Shown here one piece after another: positions 53,067 to 61,998 of a stretch of DNA of 64,000 nucleotides. Position 1 is the stretch's first letter, and each line of letters opens with the position of its first letter. This stretch comes from Butyribacter intestini (GTDB lineage Bacteria > Bacillota > Clostridia > Lachnospirales > Lachnospiraceae), in the NCBI GenBank assembly GCA_001414325.1, contig LLKB01000005.1, positions 877,285 through 941,284 of the forward strand, given 5' to 3'. A model generated the notes under the pieces. That model ran no database searches. It saw only the letters and a program-made list of their open reading frames with translations, and was not told the DNA's origin. The translations under genes were made by a program, and so were the position numbers.

Positions 53067-53987
53067 ATGTTAGAAAAAAAGACGCTTGAAAGTATCGTAA
53101 ATGAAATTACTGATAATTATAACAACGAAGAATTGTTTTATTTAAAATCAGGACATTGTATGCCAAACCGTGATACTATAAAACATATCATCATGGGACT
53201 CAGACAGCTTATGTTTCCCGGATATTTCGATGATGAAAATCTAAATAAAACCGTACCGGAGTTTTTTGTCGGTCACAATATCACAAAAATATACAACAAT
53301 CTTCACTGCCAGATAAAAGCTGCTTTTATGCAGCAGGCAAAAGATAATGCCAATGAAAACGAGATTGAGGAACGAACAACAGATATATGTGCAAAGTTTT
53401 TTTCATCCTTCAGCCACATACAAAATCTTTTGTTAAAAGATGTAAATGCAGCTTTTGACGGCGACCCTGCCGCAAAGACAAAAGAAGAAATAATATTTTG
53501 CTATCCGGGACTTTTTGCAATATTTGTTTACAGATTTGCTCATGAACTTTATAATATGAAAGTTCCTTTTATCCCACGAATAATGTCAGAATATGCCCAC
53601 GACCACACGGGTATTGACATAAATCCAGGTGCAACTATCGGTGAATATTTCTTTATAGACCACGGTACAGGTGTTGTTATCGGCGAGACAACGGAGATTG
53701 GAAATAATGTAAAAATTTATCAGGGTGTTACTCTTGGTGCACTCTCAACCAGAAGCGGTCAGTTACTTAGAAATGTCAAAAGACATCCTACCATCGAGGA
53801 TGATGTTACAATCTATTCAAGTGCATCTATACTCGGCGGTGAGACTGTTATCGGAAAAGGCTCTGTAATCGGCGGTAACGCTTTCATAACAGAATCAGTA
53901 CCTGCCGGCACAAGAGTAAGTGTAAAAAATCCCGAATTAAGTTTTTCAACAAGAGGTCATCACACGGATAGTGAACTTCCACGATAG
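53067..53987 (+). CDS. cysE: Serine O-acetyltransferase
   Basis: 306 residues; acetylates serine for cysteine synthesis, the carbon side of sulfide assimilation. Residues 1-150 are the long helical N-terminal domain (LKSGHCMPNRDTIKHIIMGL), and 180-290 a left-handed beta-helix of hexapeptide repeats (GIDINPGATIGEYFFIDHGT, VKIYQGVTLGALS). This is the SAT type with an extended N-terminus seen in many anaerobes. AAAGG lies upstream of the ATG. It connects with the apr-cys operon in function but not in position. Confidence 0.95.
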   Translation: MLEKKTLESIVNEITDNYNNEELFYLKSGHCMPNRDTIKHIIMGLRQLMFPGYFDDENLNKTVPEFFVGHNITKIYNNLHCQIKAAFMQQAKDNANENEIEERTTDICAKFFSSFSHIQNLLLKDVNAAFDGDPAAKTKEEIIFCYPGLFAIFVYRFAHELYNMKVPFIPRIMSEYAHDHTGIDINPGATIGEYFFIDHGTGVVIGETTEIGNNVKIYQGVTLGALSTRSGQLLRNVKRHPTIEDDVTIYSSASILGGETVIGKGSVIGGNAFITESVPAGTRVSVKNPELSFSTRGHHTDSELPR

Positions 53988-54024
53988 AGCTAATATAAAA
54001 AACAATAGAAAAATGAGGTTTTAT

Positions 54025-54447
54025 ATGAAAAAAAATTTAACGAAACTAATAATTGTGGCAATTTTGATTTCAACACTCAATCCCATTGCAAACACTTCAC
54101 AGGCAAAAGCCAAAACCAAAAAAATCATATGTCTTTCTCTAAAAGGCAATACGCTTACATATGCAGATGCCGTCTGGACATATGAACTTGGAATTGAAGA
54201 TGAAAACATTGTAGGCAAACCCAAAAAGCATACTATGAAACTTGCATCAAAAGTTTCATACTCTCTTTTAAATGCTGACAAGATGAAAAATTACAAAGTC
54301 AATAAAAAACGCTTTGTAAAAGCAATAAAAAGTGCAGAACCTGAACTTGCAAAAGATCACAAAATAAAATATTACTGGGGCATGGCTGCAAAAGTAACGC
54401 TAACCGGAAATAAAATCACAAAAATCCAGCAGTTGTATCAGGACTAA
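54025..54447 (+). CDS. Small secreted protein, unknown
   Basis: 140 residues with a signal peptide (KKNLTKLIIVAILISTLNPI, cleavage near SQA-KA at about 28). The mature part is lysine-rich: CLSLKGNTLTYADAVWTYEL, KNYKVNKKRFVKAIKSAEPE. No family is recognised. The start at 54025 has GAGG upstream. It lies about 40 nt after cysE on the same strand, possibly on the same transcript. Confidence 0.65.
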   Translation: MKKNLTKLIIVAILISTLNPIANTSQAKAKTKKIICLSLKGNTLTYADAVWTYELGIEDENIVGKPKKHTMKLASKVSYSLLNADKMKNYKVNKKRFVKAIKSAEPELAKDHKIKYYWGMAAKVTLTGNKITKIQQLYQD

Positions 54448-54467
54448 AGATAGAATAACACTAATCT

Positions 54468-54506
54468 AAAAAGATGAGAGTTTTCACTACGAACTCTCAT
54501 CTTTTT
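54468..54506. terminator. Bidirectional terminator between convergent genes
   Basis: AAAAAGATGAGAGTT (54468-54482) pairs perfectly over 15 bp with AACTCTCATCTTTTT (54492-54506). U-runs are present on both strands, serving the cysE side and the CobW-like gene. Confidence 0.9.
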
Positions 54507-54520
54507 AAATGTTAGCAAAA

Positions 54521-55450
54521 CTACTTCCAATACTTATCAATTTCATCCTGTACTAAATCTTCACCGATTACGATAAATATTTCCTGTCCTTCTTTTATCG
54601 GCTTTATAACCGTTTCTTTTTTAGTGGCATTAAGTTCTATCCAGCCATCTTCATCAGACATAAAACCTTTAATTCTGAATACATTTCCACATTTTTCGTC
54701 AGAAAAAGTTTTATTTACACAATCTTTAAGCTGATTAACAGTCATATGTTTATTCATATAGTAAAGTGATGAAAATTCCACATCGTCTGCATTATATCTT
54801 TTTTCTATACCCGCACCGACATACTCACAATTTTCAATCTTTTTATAATCATCTTCATTAAACTCATCCCAAGGCTTTGCAATGACTACACTGTCAATCT
54901 TTCTGGTACAGTGAAATTCCTCAAGACTTTTATTTATATATGCAGTGACCTCCTGTATCTGTCCACCATCTACACCGTCTGTCTTGCTAAAAAGTATCTT
55001 TCCCGCATTAGCCGCCTCTGACGCCAGGATATATCTTGAACGCTCCGACAGGTCAAGTTCGAGGTGTGCATCAACTATCGTTATGACATTTCCTATCTGA
55101 TACCATCTTTCCAGTGGATCTTCGTGCAGAGTATCAAAAAATTCGTCCATGTCAAACACACCTGACGGCTCGACCAAAACCCTGTCAAATCCCTGCATCC
55201 CCATGGCAATAAGTTTAGTCTTAAATCGCCTTCTGTGGCAGTCCGCATCACAGCCGCCCGCCACCATCTCAAGGTCACAGCTTTCACCTAGAATATCCTG
55301 CAAAAGCATCGCATCTACATTGACAGCACCGTAATCATTTTCAAGAATTCCTATCTTTAACCCTTTATCCGTGAGATATTTCACATATTTTCTGATAAAA
55401 GTTGTCTTACCTGAGCCAAGAAACCCCGTAATCAAGTCTATCTTAATCAT
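54521..55450 (-). CDS. CobW/G3E-family GTPase (metallochaperone-like)
   Basis: 309 residues. Walker A GFLGSGKTT (9-17), the metal-site region LEMVAGGCDADCHRRR (the usual CxCC appears as C-x-x-x-C here), VLVEPSGVFDMDEF, and the base-recognition SKTDGVD in place of NKxD. A C-terminal CobW domain is present (FRIKGFMSDEDGWIELNATK). The family delivers zinc, cobalt or nickel to target enzymes. It lies about 110 nt upstream of nothing obvious; the next minus-strand gene upstream is mtnN. The target is unknown. Confidence 0.88.
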   Translation of the reverse strand: MIKIDLITGFLGSGKTTFIRKYVKYLTDKGLKIGILENDYGAVNVDAMLLQDILGESCDLEMVAGGCDADCHRRRFKTKLIAMGMQGFDRVLVEPSGVFDMDEFFDTLHEDPLERWYQIGNVITIVDAHLELDLSERSRYILASEAANAGKILFSKTDGVDGGQIQEVTAYINKSLEEFHCTRKIDSVVIAKPWDEFNEDDYKKIENCEYVGAGIEKRYNADDVEFSSLYYMNKHMTVNQLKDCVNKTFSDEKCGNVFRIKGFMSDEDGWIELNATKKETVIKPIKEGQEIFIVIGEDLVQDEIDKYWK

Positions 55451-55560
55451 ATTGCTCTCCCTTTTACACCGCAACTTAAATTTATTAAACCGGTTATGAA
55501 GCTGCTTTTAATATCATTTAGATATATTAATAAACTACTCACAACCGGTTCACTTTTTAA

Positions 55561-56247
55561 TTATGCGATTTTTTTAATAAAATCAACAACTATCTCAATA
55601 CCTATCTGGGCTGCTTTTTCAGCAAATGTGGCATAATCCATTGCACCGCCCTCACCATCTGAAATTGTGCGAAGAATTGCAAACGGAACTTTATTTACAT
55701 AGCACACATGACCGATACTTCCGCCCTCCATCTCTGCCGCTATCGCATTGAAACGCTCATGAAGTTTGTCTTTCTGATGCTTATCGTGCATAAACATATC
55801 ACCCGTGGCGATAGTTCCGACCCTATACTTTCTCTCTTTTTCGTCAAGACACTCTTTTAATGTAGCCATCATCTTTTTATCACATGGAAGATAAATCTCA
55901 TTTATTCCAGATAAAAGACCTATCGGATCACCGAGTGCAGATGTGTTCATATCGTGCTGTACAACCATATCCGCAACAGCTATTCCCATAACCCCAAGCT
56001 CCTTGCACAATGTTCCGGCAACACCGATATTTATAACCATATCGACATGGTATGTAAGTATCATAGCCTCCGTACAAATAGCTGCAAATACCTTTCCAAC
56101 TCCGCTTACAGCGGCAACCACTTCCGTCCCACCTATAGTTCCTTTTACAAATTCTACGCCGCTTATCGACTCATACGACGGATTTTCCAATGTCTTTTTC
56201 AGATTGTCAATCTCAATCTGCATCGCTCCTATAACACCGATTATCAT
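55561..56247 (-). CDS. mtnN: 5'-methylthioadenosine/S-adenosylhomocysteine nucleosidase
   Basis: 228 residues. IGVIGAMQIEIDNLKKTLE, GVGKVFAAICTEAMI, AAEMEGGSIGHVC (catalytic Glu) and RTISDGEGG (catalytic Asp) are diagnostic. It cleaves S-adenosylhomocysteine to S-ribosylhomocysteine and adenine, the substrate for LuxS encoded directly upstream (26 nt). The start at 56247 gives the family N-terminus. It recycles homocysteine sulfur. Confidence 0.95.
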   Translation of the reverse strand: MIIGVIGAMQIEIDNLKKTLENPSYESISGVEFVKGTIGGTEVVAAVSGVGKVFAAICTEAMILTYHVDMVINIGVAGTLCKELGVMGIAVADMVVQHDMNTSALGDPIGLLSGINEIYLPCDKKMMATLKECLDEKERKYRVGTIATGDMFMHDKHQKDKLHERFNAIAAEMEGGSIGHVCYVNKVPFAILRTISDGEGGAMDYATFAEKAAQIGIEIVVDFIKKIA

Positions 56248-56272
56248 AATGTCCCTCTTTTCTCTGTTATTT

Positions 56273-56734
56273 TTACTCTGTCGGATAAGTAAACTCCATA
56301 TTTGTCTGGTTTTCAAGCACCTCAAGATAAGTCCTGCACTCTTCCTTTGCAAGCTCTATATCAAGATTTTCATAATGTCCGCACTCAATCGCAGATTTTC
56401 CGAATACATCACCGTCATGCTCTATCGTCTGTTTAAGAATTTTCTTTGTAAGTTCAAAGACATCCTTTGCATCCATATCACGGACAAGAAGATAAAAACC
56501 TGTCTGGCATCCCATAGGTCCAAAATATACTATCTTGTCTGACACCTCAGAATTGCGTGCAAATGTCGCAAACATATGCTCAACTGAATGCATAACGGCA
56601 TTGCTCATATAATCTCCCGCATTTGGCTTTCTCGTACGGAGATCGTATGTCACAACATCTCCATCCTCCCTTGAGATATAAAATCCCGGCTCTAATACAT
56701 TATGATTAATCTGAAAACTTTTTATTCTCTGCAT
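56273..56734 (-). CDS. luxS: S-ribosylhomocysteine lyase (LuxS)
   Basis: 153 residues. Metal-binding HSVEH (His49, His53) and CGH near Cys118, and FGPMGCQTGFYL identify LuxS. It makes homocysteine and the AI-2 precursor DPD. GGAGG precedes the ATG. It forms an activated-methyl-cycle pair with mtnN. Confidence 0.97.
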   Translation of the reverse strand: MQRIKSFQINHNVLEPGFYISREDGDVVTYDLRTRKPNAGDYMSNAVMHSVEHMFATFARNSEVSDKIVYFGPMGCQTGFYLLVRDMDAKDVFELTKKILKQTIEHDGDVFGKSAIECGHYENLDIELAKEECRTYLEVLENQTNMEFTYPTE

Positions 56735-56901
56735 TATAAATACCTCCGTTTGTTATTTCTGATTAGTTACTTCTAATATGATATTATACACATTTCGCTT
56801 AAAAAATAAAGTTAAAAGCGACTATGTGCCTGTCATCTAACAAAACATTACAGTTTACAAAAAACATAAACTGTAGTGGATTTTGGCAATGCTTCGCATC
56901 C

Positions 56902-58608
56902 TTAATCCCCATCTATTAGAACCTCTTTACCTTTAAACGCAAAGCCGTAATGATGGATATTTTCTTTGTCCACTCCTCTTTTTATGAGTTCTGCATCATA
57001 ATCTTTTTCTTTTATCTGCTGCAAGGCAGCCTCTACTGTTTCCTCTAAGCTGTTTTCTTTTCTTGGATTTATCACCTTAAACTCTATGACTATTCCCGGA
57101 TATTTTATGTTTTCTTTATCCACTGGTTCAAGCATTATGTCATATCTTCCATAACCACTCTCACGGTTTGAGTTTATGATATAGTTTTCTGTCTGGTCTA
57201 CCATAAGTCCGAGCACAAAGCCGTGATAAAAACGCTCAGGTGCTTTTTTTTCTGATATATGTTTTCCAGAGTCAAATGAACTAAATGTTTTTAATGCAAC
57301 ATCATTCATGTACTCATTCATGCTTTCTATATCTCCACCTATAAGCGCCCTTACAAATCCATTTGTTTCCATCTTTGCAGAACTGAACCATCTGAGTATC
57401 ATTTTTCTAAACATGAATAAAATTTCTCGATTTGTTAAACCAAGCTCATATTCATTCTCACTTTCTCTTGTAAGGTTCAGCTCTTCTGACGAAATGACTT
57501 TTAAATAACCACTTGCAAGCATAAGACTCCACACTGCATCTTCTGAATACTGAAGTTCTGAAAATACTATCTGTTCATCTATTCTCACATTTATCGTTTT
57601 TCCACTTATAAGTGTTTCTAACATTGTTTTTATATATGAACTTCCCTTTTGCACAAGGTTGTTTATCAATCCATTTGAACTTGAGTCTGCCCAGTATGTT
57701 TTCAAACTCTTAAATTTCAAAAAGTTTATTATCGACCACGGATTGTAAATGTCTTTCTTGTCTCCAAAAGTAAATCCGTCATACCACATCTTAACTTCTT
57801 CTTTTTTATCTGAAAGTCCCTGTTCATCTAGTGCATTAAACACCTCTTCTTCCGTAAATCCAAATGCTGTCTCATATTGTTTTGATGTTGATGTAACTAC
57901 AACAAGGTTGTTAAGGTCTGAAAAAATGCTCTCTTTTGAGACACTGGTTATTCCCGTCATTATCGCTCTTTCAAGATAAGGCTTTGTCTTAAATGTCGAG
58001 TTGAACAAACTTCTCGTAAATGCCACAAGTTCTTCCCAATAACCGTTTACATATGCCTCCTGCATAGGGGTGTCGTATTCATCCAGCAGAATAATGGCTT
58101 TTTTTCCATAATATTTGTGCATAAAAATGCACATTTTATTTAATGCCATGCTGCAAACCGCATCAGACATATCCATGCTCACACTCTCGTAAAACTTCTT
58201 TTCATTTTCACTTAGAATATCACCATCAAGCAAATATCTGTTTTCTTCATATATATCTGATATTTTAATACAAATCTGCTGCTGTGTTACTTCAAATGTA
58301 TTCCCCTTTATCCCTGCAAAACTAAGGAATATCACAGGATATGTTCCCTGTAATTCACGATATTTTTCATCTTCCCATATATCAAGCCCCTCAAACAAAT
58401 CTCTCCTGCCCTCATACTTATTTGAAAAGAAACATTTTATCATATCCATATTTAATGTTTTTCCAAAACGGCGTGGACGGGTTATCAGTGTTACATCATC
58501 CTGATTTTCCCACCACTCCTTTATAAATGATGTTTTATCTACATAAAATGTATTTTTTTCACGCACTGTTTCAAAGCTCTGAGTTCCTATTCCTACTGTT
58601 CTTGCCAT
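56902..58608 (-). CDS. AAA-ATPase-like protein with C-terminal PD-(D/E)XK nuclease-like domain
   Basis: 568 residues. The N-terminus has FYVDKTSFIKEWWENQDDVT and the P-loop-like RPRRFGKTLNMDMIKCFF; Walker B-like KKAIILLDEYDTPMQEAY and MTGITSVSKESIFSDLNN follow. The C-terminus (about 470-560) has NRESGYGRYDIMLEP and PGIVIEFKVINPRKE, the PD-(D/E)XK pattern. This two-domain protein (AAA-ATPase_like + PDDEXK_9) is often present in many copies in Bacteroidetes and Clostridia; its role (mobile element or defence) is not settled. The start at 58608 has AAAGGGAG. Confidence 0.85.
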   Translation of the reverse strand: MARTVGIGTQSFETVREKNTFYVDKTSFIKEWWENQDDVTLITRPRRFGKTLNMDMIKCFFSNKYEGRRDLFEGLDIWEDEKYRELQGTYPVIFLSFAGIKGNTFEVTQQQICIKISDIYEENRYLLDGDILSENEKKFYESVSMDMSDAVCSMALNKMCIFMHKYYGKKAIILLDEYDTPMQEAYVNGYWEELVAFTRSLFNSTFKTKPYLERAIMTGITSVSKESIFSDLNNLVVVTSTSKQYETAFGFTEEEVFNALDEQGLSDKKEEVKMWYDGFTFGDKKDIYNPWSIINFLKFKSLKTYWADSSSNGLINNLVQKGSSYIKTMLETLISGKTINVRIDEQIVFSELQYSEDAVWSLMLASGYLKVISSEELNLTRESENEYELGLTNREILFMFRKMILRWFSSAKMETNGFVRALIGGDIESMNEYMNDVALKTFSSFDSGKHISEKKAPERFYHGFVLGLMVDQTENYIINSNRESGYGRYDIMLEPVDKENIKYPGIVIEFKVINPRKENSLEETVEAALQQIKEKDYDAELIKRGVDKENIHHYGFAFKGKEVLIDGD

Positions 58609-58981
58609 ATGCTCACTCCCTTTCTCCTGTTTAACAATATTAGACATATGCAAAACTATCATAAACTGTTGCAGATATTCGCAATCCGCTCCGCTACTTG
58701 CTCATAACACTGTCAGAAAGGCATTCCCTGATAGTTAAATTATACAAATATAAAATTAATTTCGCAATCGTCTGTCTTTATAAGCATATCCCTTATTTAA
58801 TCAATTATATTCTAACATTGATATTCCAGCGTGTAAAGTATCGTGGATAAAAGAAAAACCGTTCCAAAAACAACCTTATTACTTCTCACACTTACAGTGC
58901 TGTCAGCAATTTTTACATTGATTTTGAAACGATTTTCTATAATTTTTTATATAATGATGTAAGTTTCAAACGACTACTACA
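58609..58981. other. Gene-free region with a long imperfect inverted repeat
   Basis: No gene. AGAAAAACCGTTCCAAAA (about 58850-58867) and TTTTGAAACGATTTTCT (about 58924-58940) are inverted around 56 nt with an inner TGCTG/CAGCA hairpin. It lies after the PqqD-like gene and may end its transcript. GATATTCGCAATCCGCTCC near 58674 resembles a motif near 38061. Confidence 0.4.
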
Positions 58982-59341
58982 TCATTTTAATACCACAAAT
59001 TTGTTCATTTCAAGTGTTGAGATAAATGTTATGACTCTTTTGAGCATATCATTCTCCTCCTCTGGAAATGCTTCGTTCATTTTCCCTACTATATCATATA
59101 TGGTTCTCTCACCGTCTATGCTTTTCCATACAACTGAACCATACTCGTCAAGTTTAATATGACTGACCGCCGGTTTATGAAAAAATTTCTGTGCTATCTT
59201 TGCATAAAATCCCTTGTGCGGCATATCGACCTCTACATTGCCATCATCGAGTTCTCTCCACTCATGCCCATCTGATATATATGGTATCTTATCCATATAA
59301 TTTCCTGAAACAACTTTAGCTTTTGGCTTTCGCTTTCGCAT
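58982..59341 (-). CDS. PqqD-like protein next to an OPT transporter
   Basis: 119 residues. The C-terminal 60 residues (YGSVVWKSIDGERTIYDIVG, then FISTLEMNKFVVL) match the PqqD/RRE fold, which binds leader peptides of ribosomally made peptides. The basic N-terminus (MRKRKPKAKV) is variable. No radical SAM enzyme or precursor peptide is nearby. The start at 59341 follows AAAGGCGG and lies 17 nt after the OPT gene, so the pair is likely one operon. Confidence 0.8.
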   Translation of the reverse strand: MRKRKPKAKVVSGNYMDKIPYISDGHEWRELDDGNVEVDMPHKGFYAKIAQKFFHKPAVSHIKLDEYGSVVWKSIDGERTIYDIVGKMNEAFPEEENDMLKRVITFISTLEMNKFVVLK

Positions 59342-59358
59342 TAACTTCCGCCTTTCTT

Positions 59359-61263
59359 TTAAGCCTTCTTCATTTTCTTTGTGGCAGCATATAAAAGTGA
59401 TGCACAAAGAAGTATAAAGAATACTACGCTTCCGCCCTGTCCAAGATTTATTCCATAATTTCCAAGATTTATTTTGTCTGCTACTCCGAGTACAGTAAGT
59501 ATCGCAAGAATAATACCTACAAGACCCTCACCGGCAATAAGACCTGATGAGTAAAGGATTCCCTTGCTGTCGTCCTCCTTTATTTCCTCCTCTGTCTTAT
59601 TCTTACGCTTTGTAACGATAAGTTTGATAACTCCTCCGACCATGATAGGTGTTGAAAGGTAAATAGGGAGATATAAACCAATCGCAAATGGAAGTACCGG
59701 AATACCAATAACTTCTACCATGAGTGCAAGGAATATACCGATAAATACGAGATTCCACGGAAGATTTCCCTCCATAACACCCTCTGTTACCATCTTCATA
59801 AGTGTTGCCTGAGGAGCCGGAAGCTTGTCTGTACCAAATGTCCATGCAGAATCGAGAAGCATAAGAACTCCTGCGATTGCAAGACCTGCACATACAGCAC
59901 CGATAAGCTCACCTATCTGCTGACGATAAGGTGTAGCACCTACGATATAGCCTGTCTTAAGATCCTGTGAAGTATCACCTGCCATAGCAGCGATTATACA
60001 GATAACTGTACCTATACAGATAGCCATTGTCATACCCTGGATACCTGTTTTTCCTGTTGCCTTAAGAATCATTGTTGCAATAAGAAGTGTTGCAATAGCC
60101 ATTCCTGATACAGGGTTGTTAGATGAACCTACAAGTCCTACCATTCTTGATGATACTGTTGCGAAGAAGAAACCAAAAATGATAATGATGATTGCAGCGA
60201 TAATGCTGATAGGTACTGATGGAATCAATACAAGTGCAAGTGCAACTAAAACGACAACAACCATTGCCCATTTGATTGAAAGATCTTTTTCTGTACGAAG
60301 ATCTCCACCCTTATGTCCCAGACCACCAAGAGCTTTCTTGAATGTTCTGATAATAAGAGGCAATGACTTGATAAGGCTTAAGATACCACCACAGGCAACT
60401 GCACCTGCACCGATGTATCTTACATAATTACTCCAAAGCTCTGCCGGTGCCATATCTGCTATAGCTTTTGTAGCGGGGAATAATATAGCACTGTCTCCGC
60501 CCAATGCACCGATAGTATGCATAAGAGGCATGATTACGAACCATCCTACAATAGCTCCGCCAAACATATATGAAGCAACTCTTGAACCACAGATGTAACC
60601 TACACCAATGAGAGCAGGCAGTACATCAAGTCCGAATGCTGATCCCTTATAAACTGAAATATCCCAGCTTATCTCTGACGGGAATAAGATAAGTCCATCT
60701 GTTACAAACTTATAAAGTGCTGAGATACCAAGACCTGAGAATACAAGTTTTGATTTGCTTCCACCTTCTTCACCTGCAAGAAGAACCTCTGCACAGGCTG
60801 TTCCCTCAGGGAATGGAAGATTTCCATGCTCCTCAACGATAAGTGCCGTACGGAGCGGAATCATAAATAAAGTTCCGATAACACCACCTGCGACAGCGAG
60901 AGCTGCGATAGTGAAGAACGAAGGCATCTGGATAGATGAATCTTCTCTTGCCCACATATAAAGTGCAGGAAGTGTAAAAATTGCACCTGCGGCTAACGAT
61001 TCACCCGCTGAACCGATAGTCTGAACCATGTTATTTTCAAGAATTGAATCTTTCTTTAAAATAAAACGGATGACACCCATTGAAATAACTGCTGCCGGTA
61101 TAGATGCCGAAACTGTCATACCTACTCTAAGTCCGAGATAAGCATTTGCAGCTCCAAATACTACAGCAAGAATAATACCGAGAATAAGTGCTGTCGGTGT
61201 AAATTCTGGCATGACCTTGTCCGCGGGGATAAACGGCTTAAAGTCATTTTTTTCTTTGCTCAT
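59359..61263 (-). CDS. OPT-family oligopeptide (or metal-chelate) transporter
   Basis: 634 residues with about 14 membrane helices. The N-terminal ILAVVFGAANAYLGLRVGMT and NLPFPEGTACAEVLLAGEEG (the NPG-like and PEGTA motifs) are typical of prokaryotic OPT proteins; LGLRVGMTVSASIPAAVISM belongs to the same signature. It takes up peptides or related compounds with protons. AAAAGGAG precedes the ATG. Its partner gene encodes a PqqD-like protein. Confidence 0.93.
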   Translation of the reverse strand: MSKEKNDFKPFIPADKVMPEFTPTALILGIILAVVFGAANAYLGLRVGMTVSASIPAAVISMGVIRFILKKDSILENNMVQTIGSAGESLAAGAIFTLPALYMWAREDSSIQMPSFFTIAALAVAGGVIGTLFMIPLRTALIVEEHGNLPFPEGTACAEVLLAGEEGGSKSKLVFSGLGISALYKFVTDGLILFPSEISWDISVYKGSAFGLDVLPALIGVGYICGSRVASYMFGGAIVGWFVIMPLMHTIGALGGDSAILFPATKAIADMAPAELWSNYVRYIGAGAVACGGILSLIKSLPLIIRTFKKALGGLGHKGGDLRTEKDLSIKWAMVVVVLVALALVLIPSVPISIIAAIIIIIFGFFFATVSSRMVGLVGSSNNPVSGMAIATLLIATMILKATGKTGIQGMTMAICIGTVICIIAAMAGDTSQDLKTGYIVGATPYRQQIGELIGAVCAGLAIAGVLMLLDSAWTFGTDKLPAPQATLMKMVTEGVMEGNLPWNLVFIGIFLALMVEVIGIPVLPFAIGLYLPIYLSTPIMVGGVIKLIVTKRKNKTEEEIKEDDSKGILYSSGLIAGEGLVGIILAILTVLGVADKINLGNYGINLGQGGSVVFFILLCASLLYAATKKMKKA

Positions 61264-61459
61264 AAAAAGTCTCCTTTTCCTTTTGTATAATTAAACTAAA
61301 AATGTTACATGACTGTTGCAACAATAACATATTATATATATATGACCTCCCAGCATCATATACACAAAATATATTATAAGTACAGCCATTATATAATTAT
61401 ATTATAGACCAGAACTATTTACAATAGTAATTTTATCTTTTGATGTAAAAATTATACAT

Positions 61460-61954
61460 TTAAATCCACATTTGCCAACACTCTAAAAGCCTTTCTAAAC
61501 TGTAAGCCGCATTTGCAGGACTTGTAGATGGAAGTTTTATTATCTCTCTTCCGGTTTTACCATACTGGTATTTCATATAAAGTTCGTATGCCTTGCCGCC
61601 ATTTGCATATATCCTGTCAATGTCAGCATTGTCTAAAATAACCGACAGGTCAACGGGCACAACATTTTTTATCGAACTGTCACTCGAACCTATAATATCA
61701 CACTCAGAGATAACATCCCACACGGCTATATGATTTCTGAGCAACATCTGTTTTTTCTCCTCAATAGTCTGCGGGACAATGTCCTCATCACATAACGCCG
61801 CAATAAGTTTCCAAAACCTGTTCTGCGGATGCCCGTAATAAAAATTGTTCTCCCTTGACTTTACCGATGGAAGTGTCCCCAAAACCAGTATTTTTGAATT
61901 TTTATCAAAAACAGGCTCGAATTCATGTTTTATATGTGTGTACTCACTATTCAT
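61460..61954 (-). CDS. DNA-deoxyinosine/uracil glycosylase family protein
   Basis: 164 residues of the uracil-DNA glycosylase superfamily. ILVLGTLPSVKSRENNFYYG and HPQNRFWK match the hypoxanthine-DNA glycosylase (MUG-like) pattern; LPSTSPANA is the His-loop variant. It removes deaminated bases. The start is preceded by GGGAG at a distance. It stands alone. Confidence 0.87.
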   Translation of the reverse strand: MNSEYTHIKHEFEPVFDKNSKILVLGTLPSVKSRENNFYYGHPQNRFWKLIAALCDEDIVPQTIEEKKQMLLRNHIAVWDVISECDIIGSSDSSIKNVVPVDLSVILDNADIDRIYANGGKAYELYMKYQYGKTGREIIKLPSTSPANAAYSLERLLECWQMWI

Positions 61955-61998
61955 CTTTCATTATCTCCCTATCTTTCAAATATTTTCTCATAAAAATT

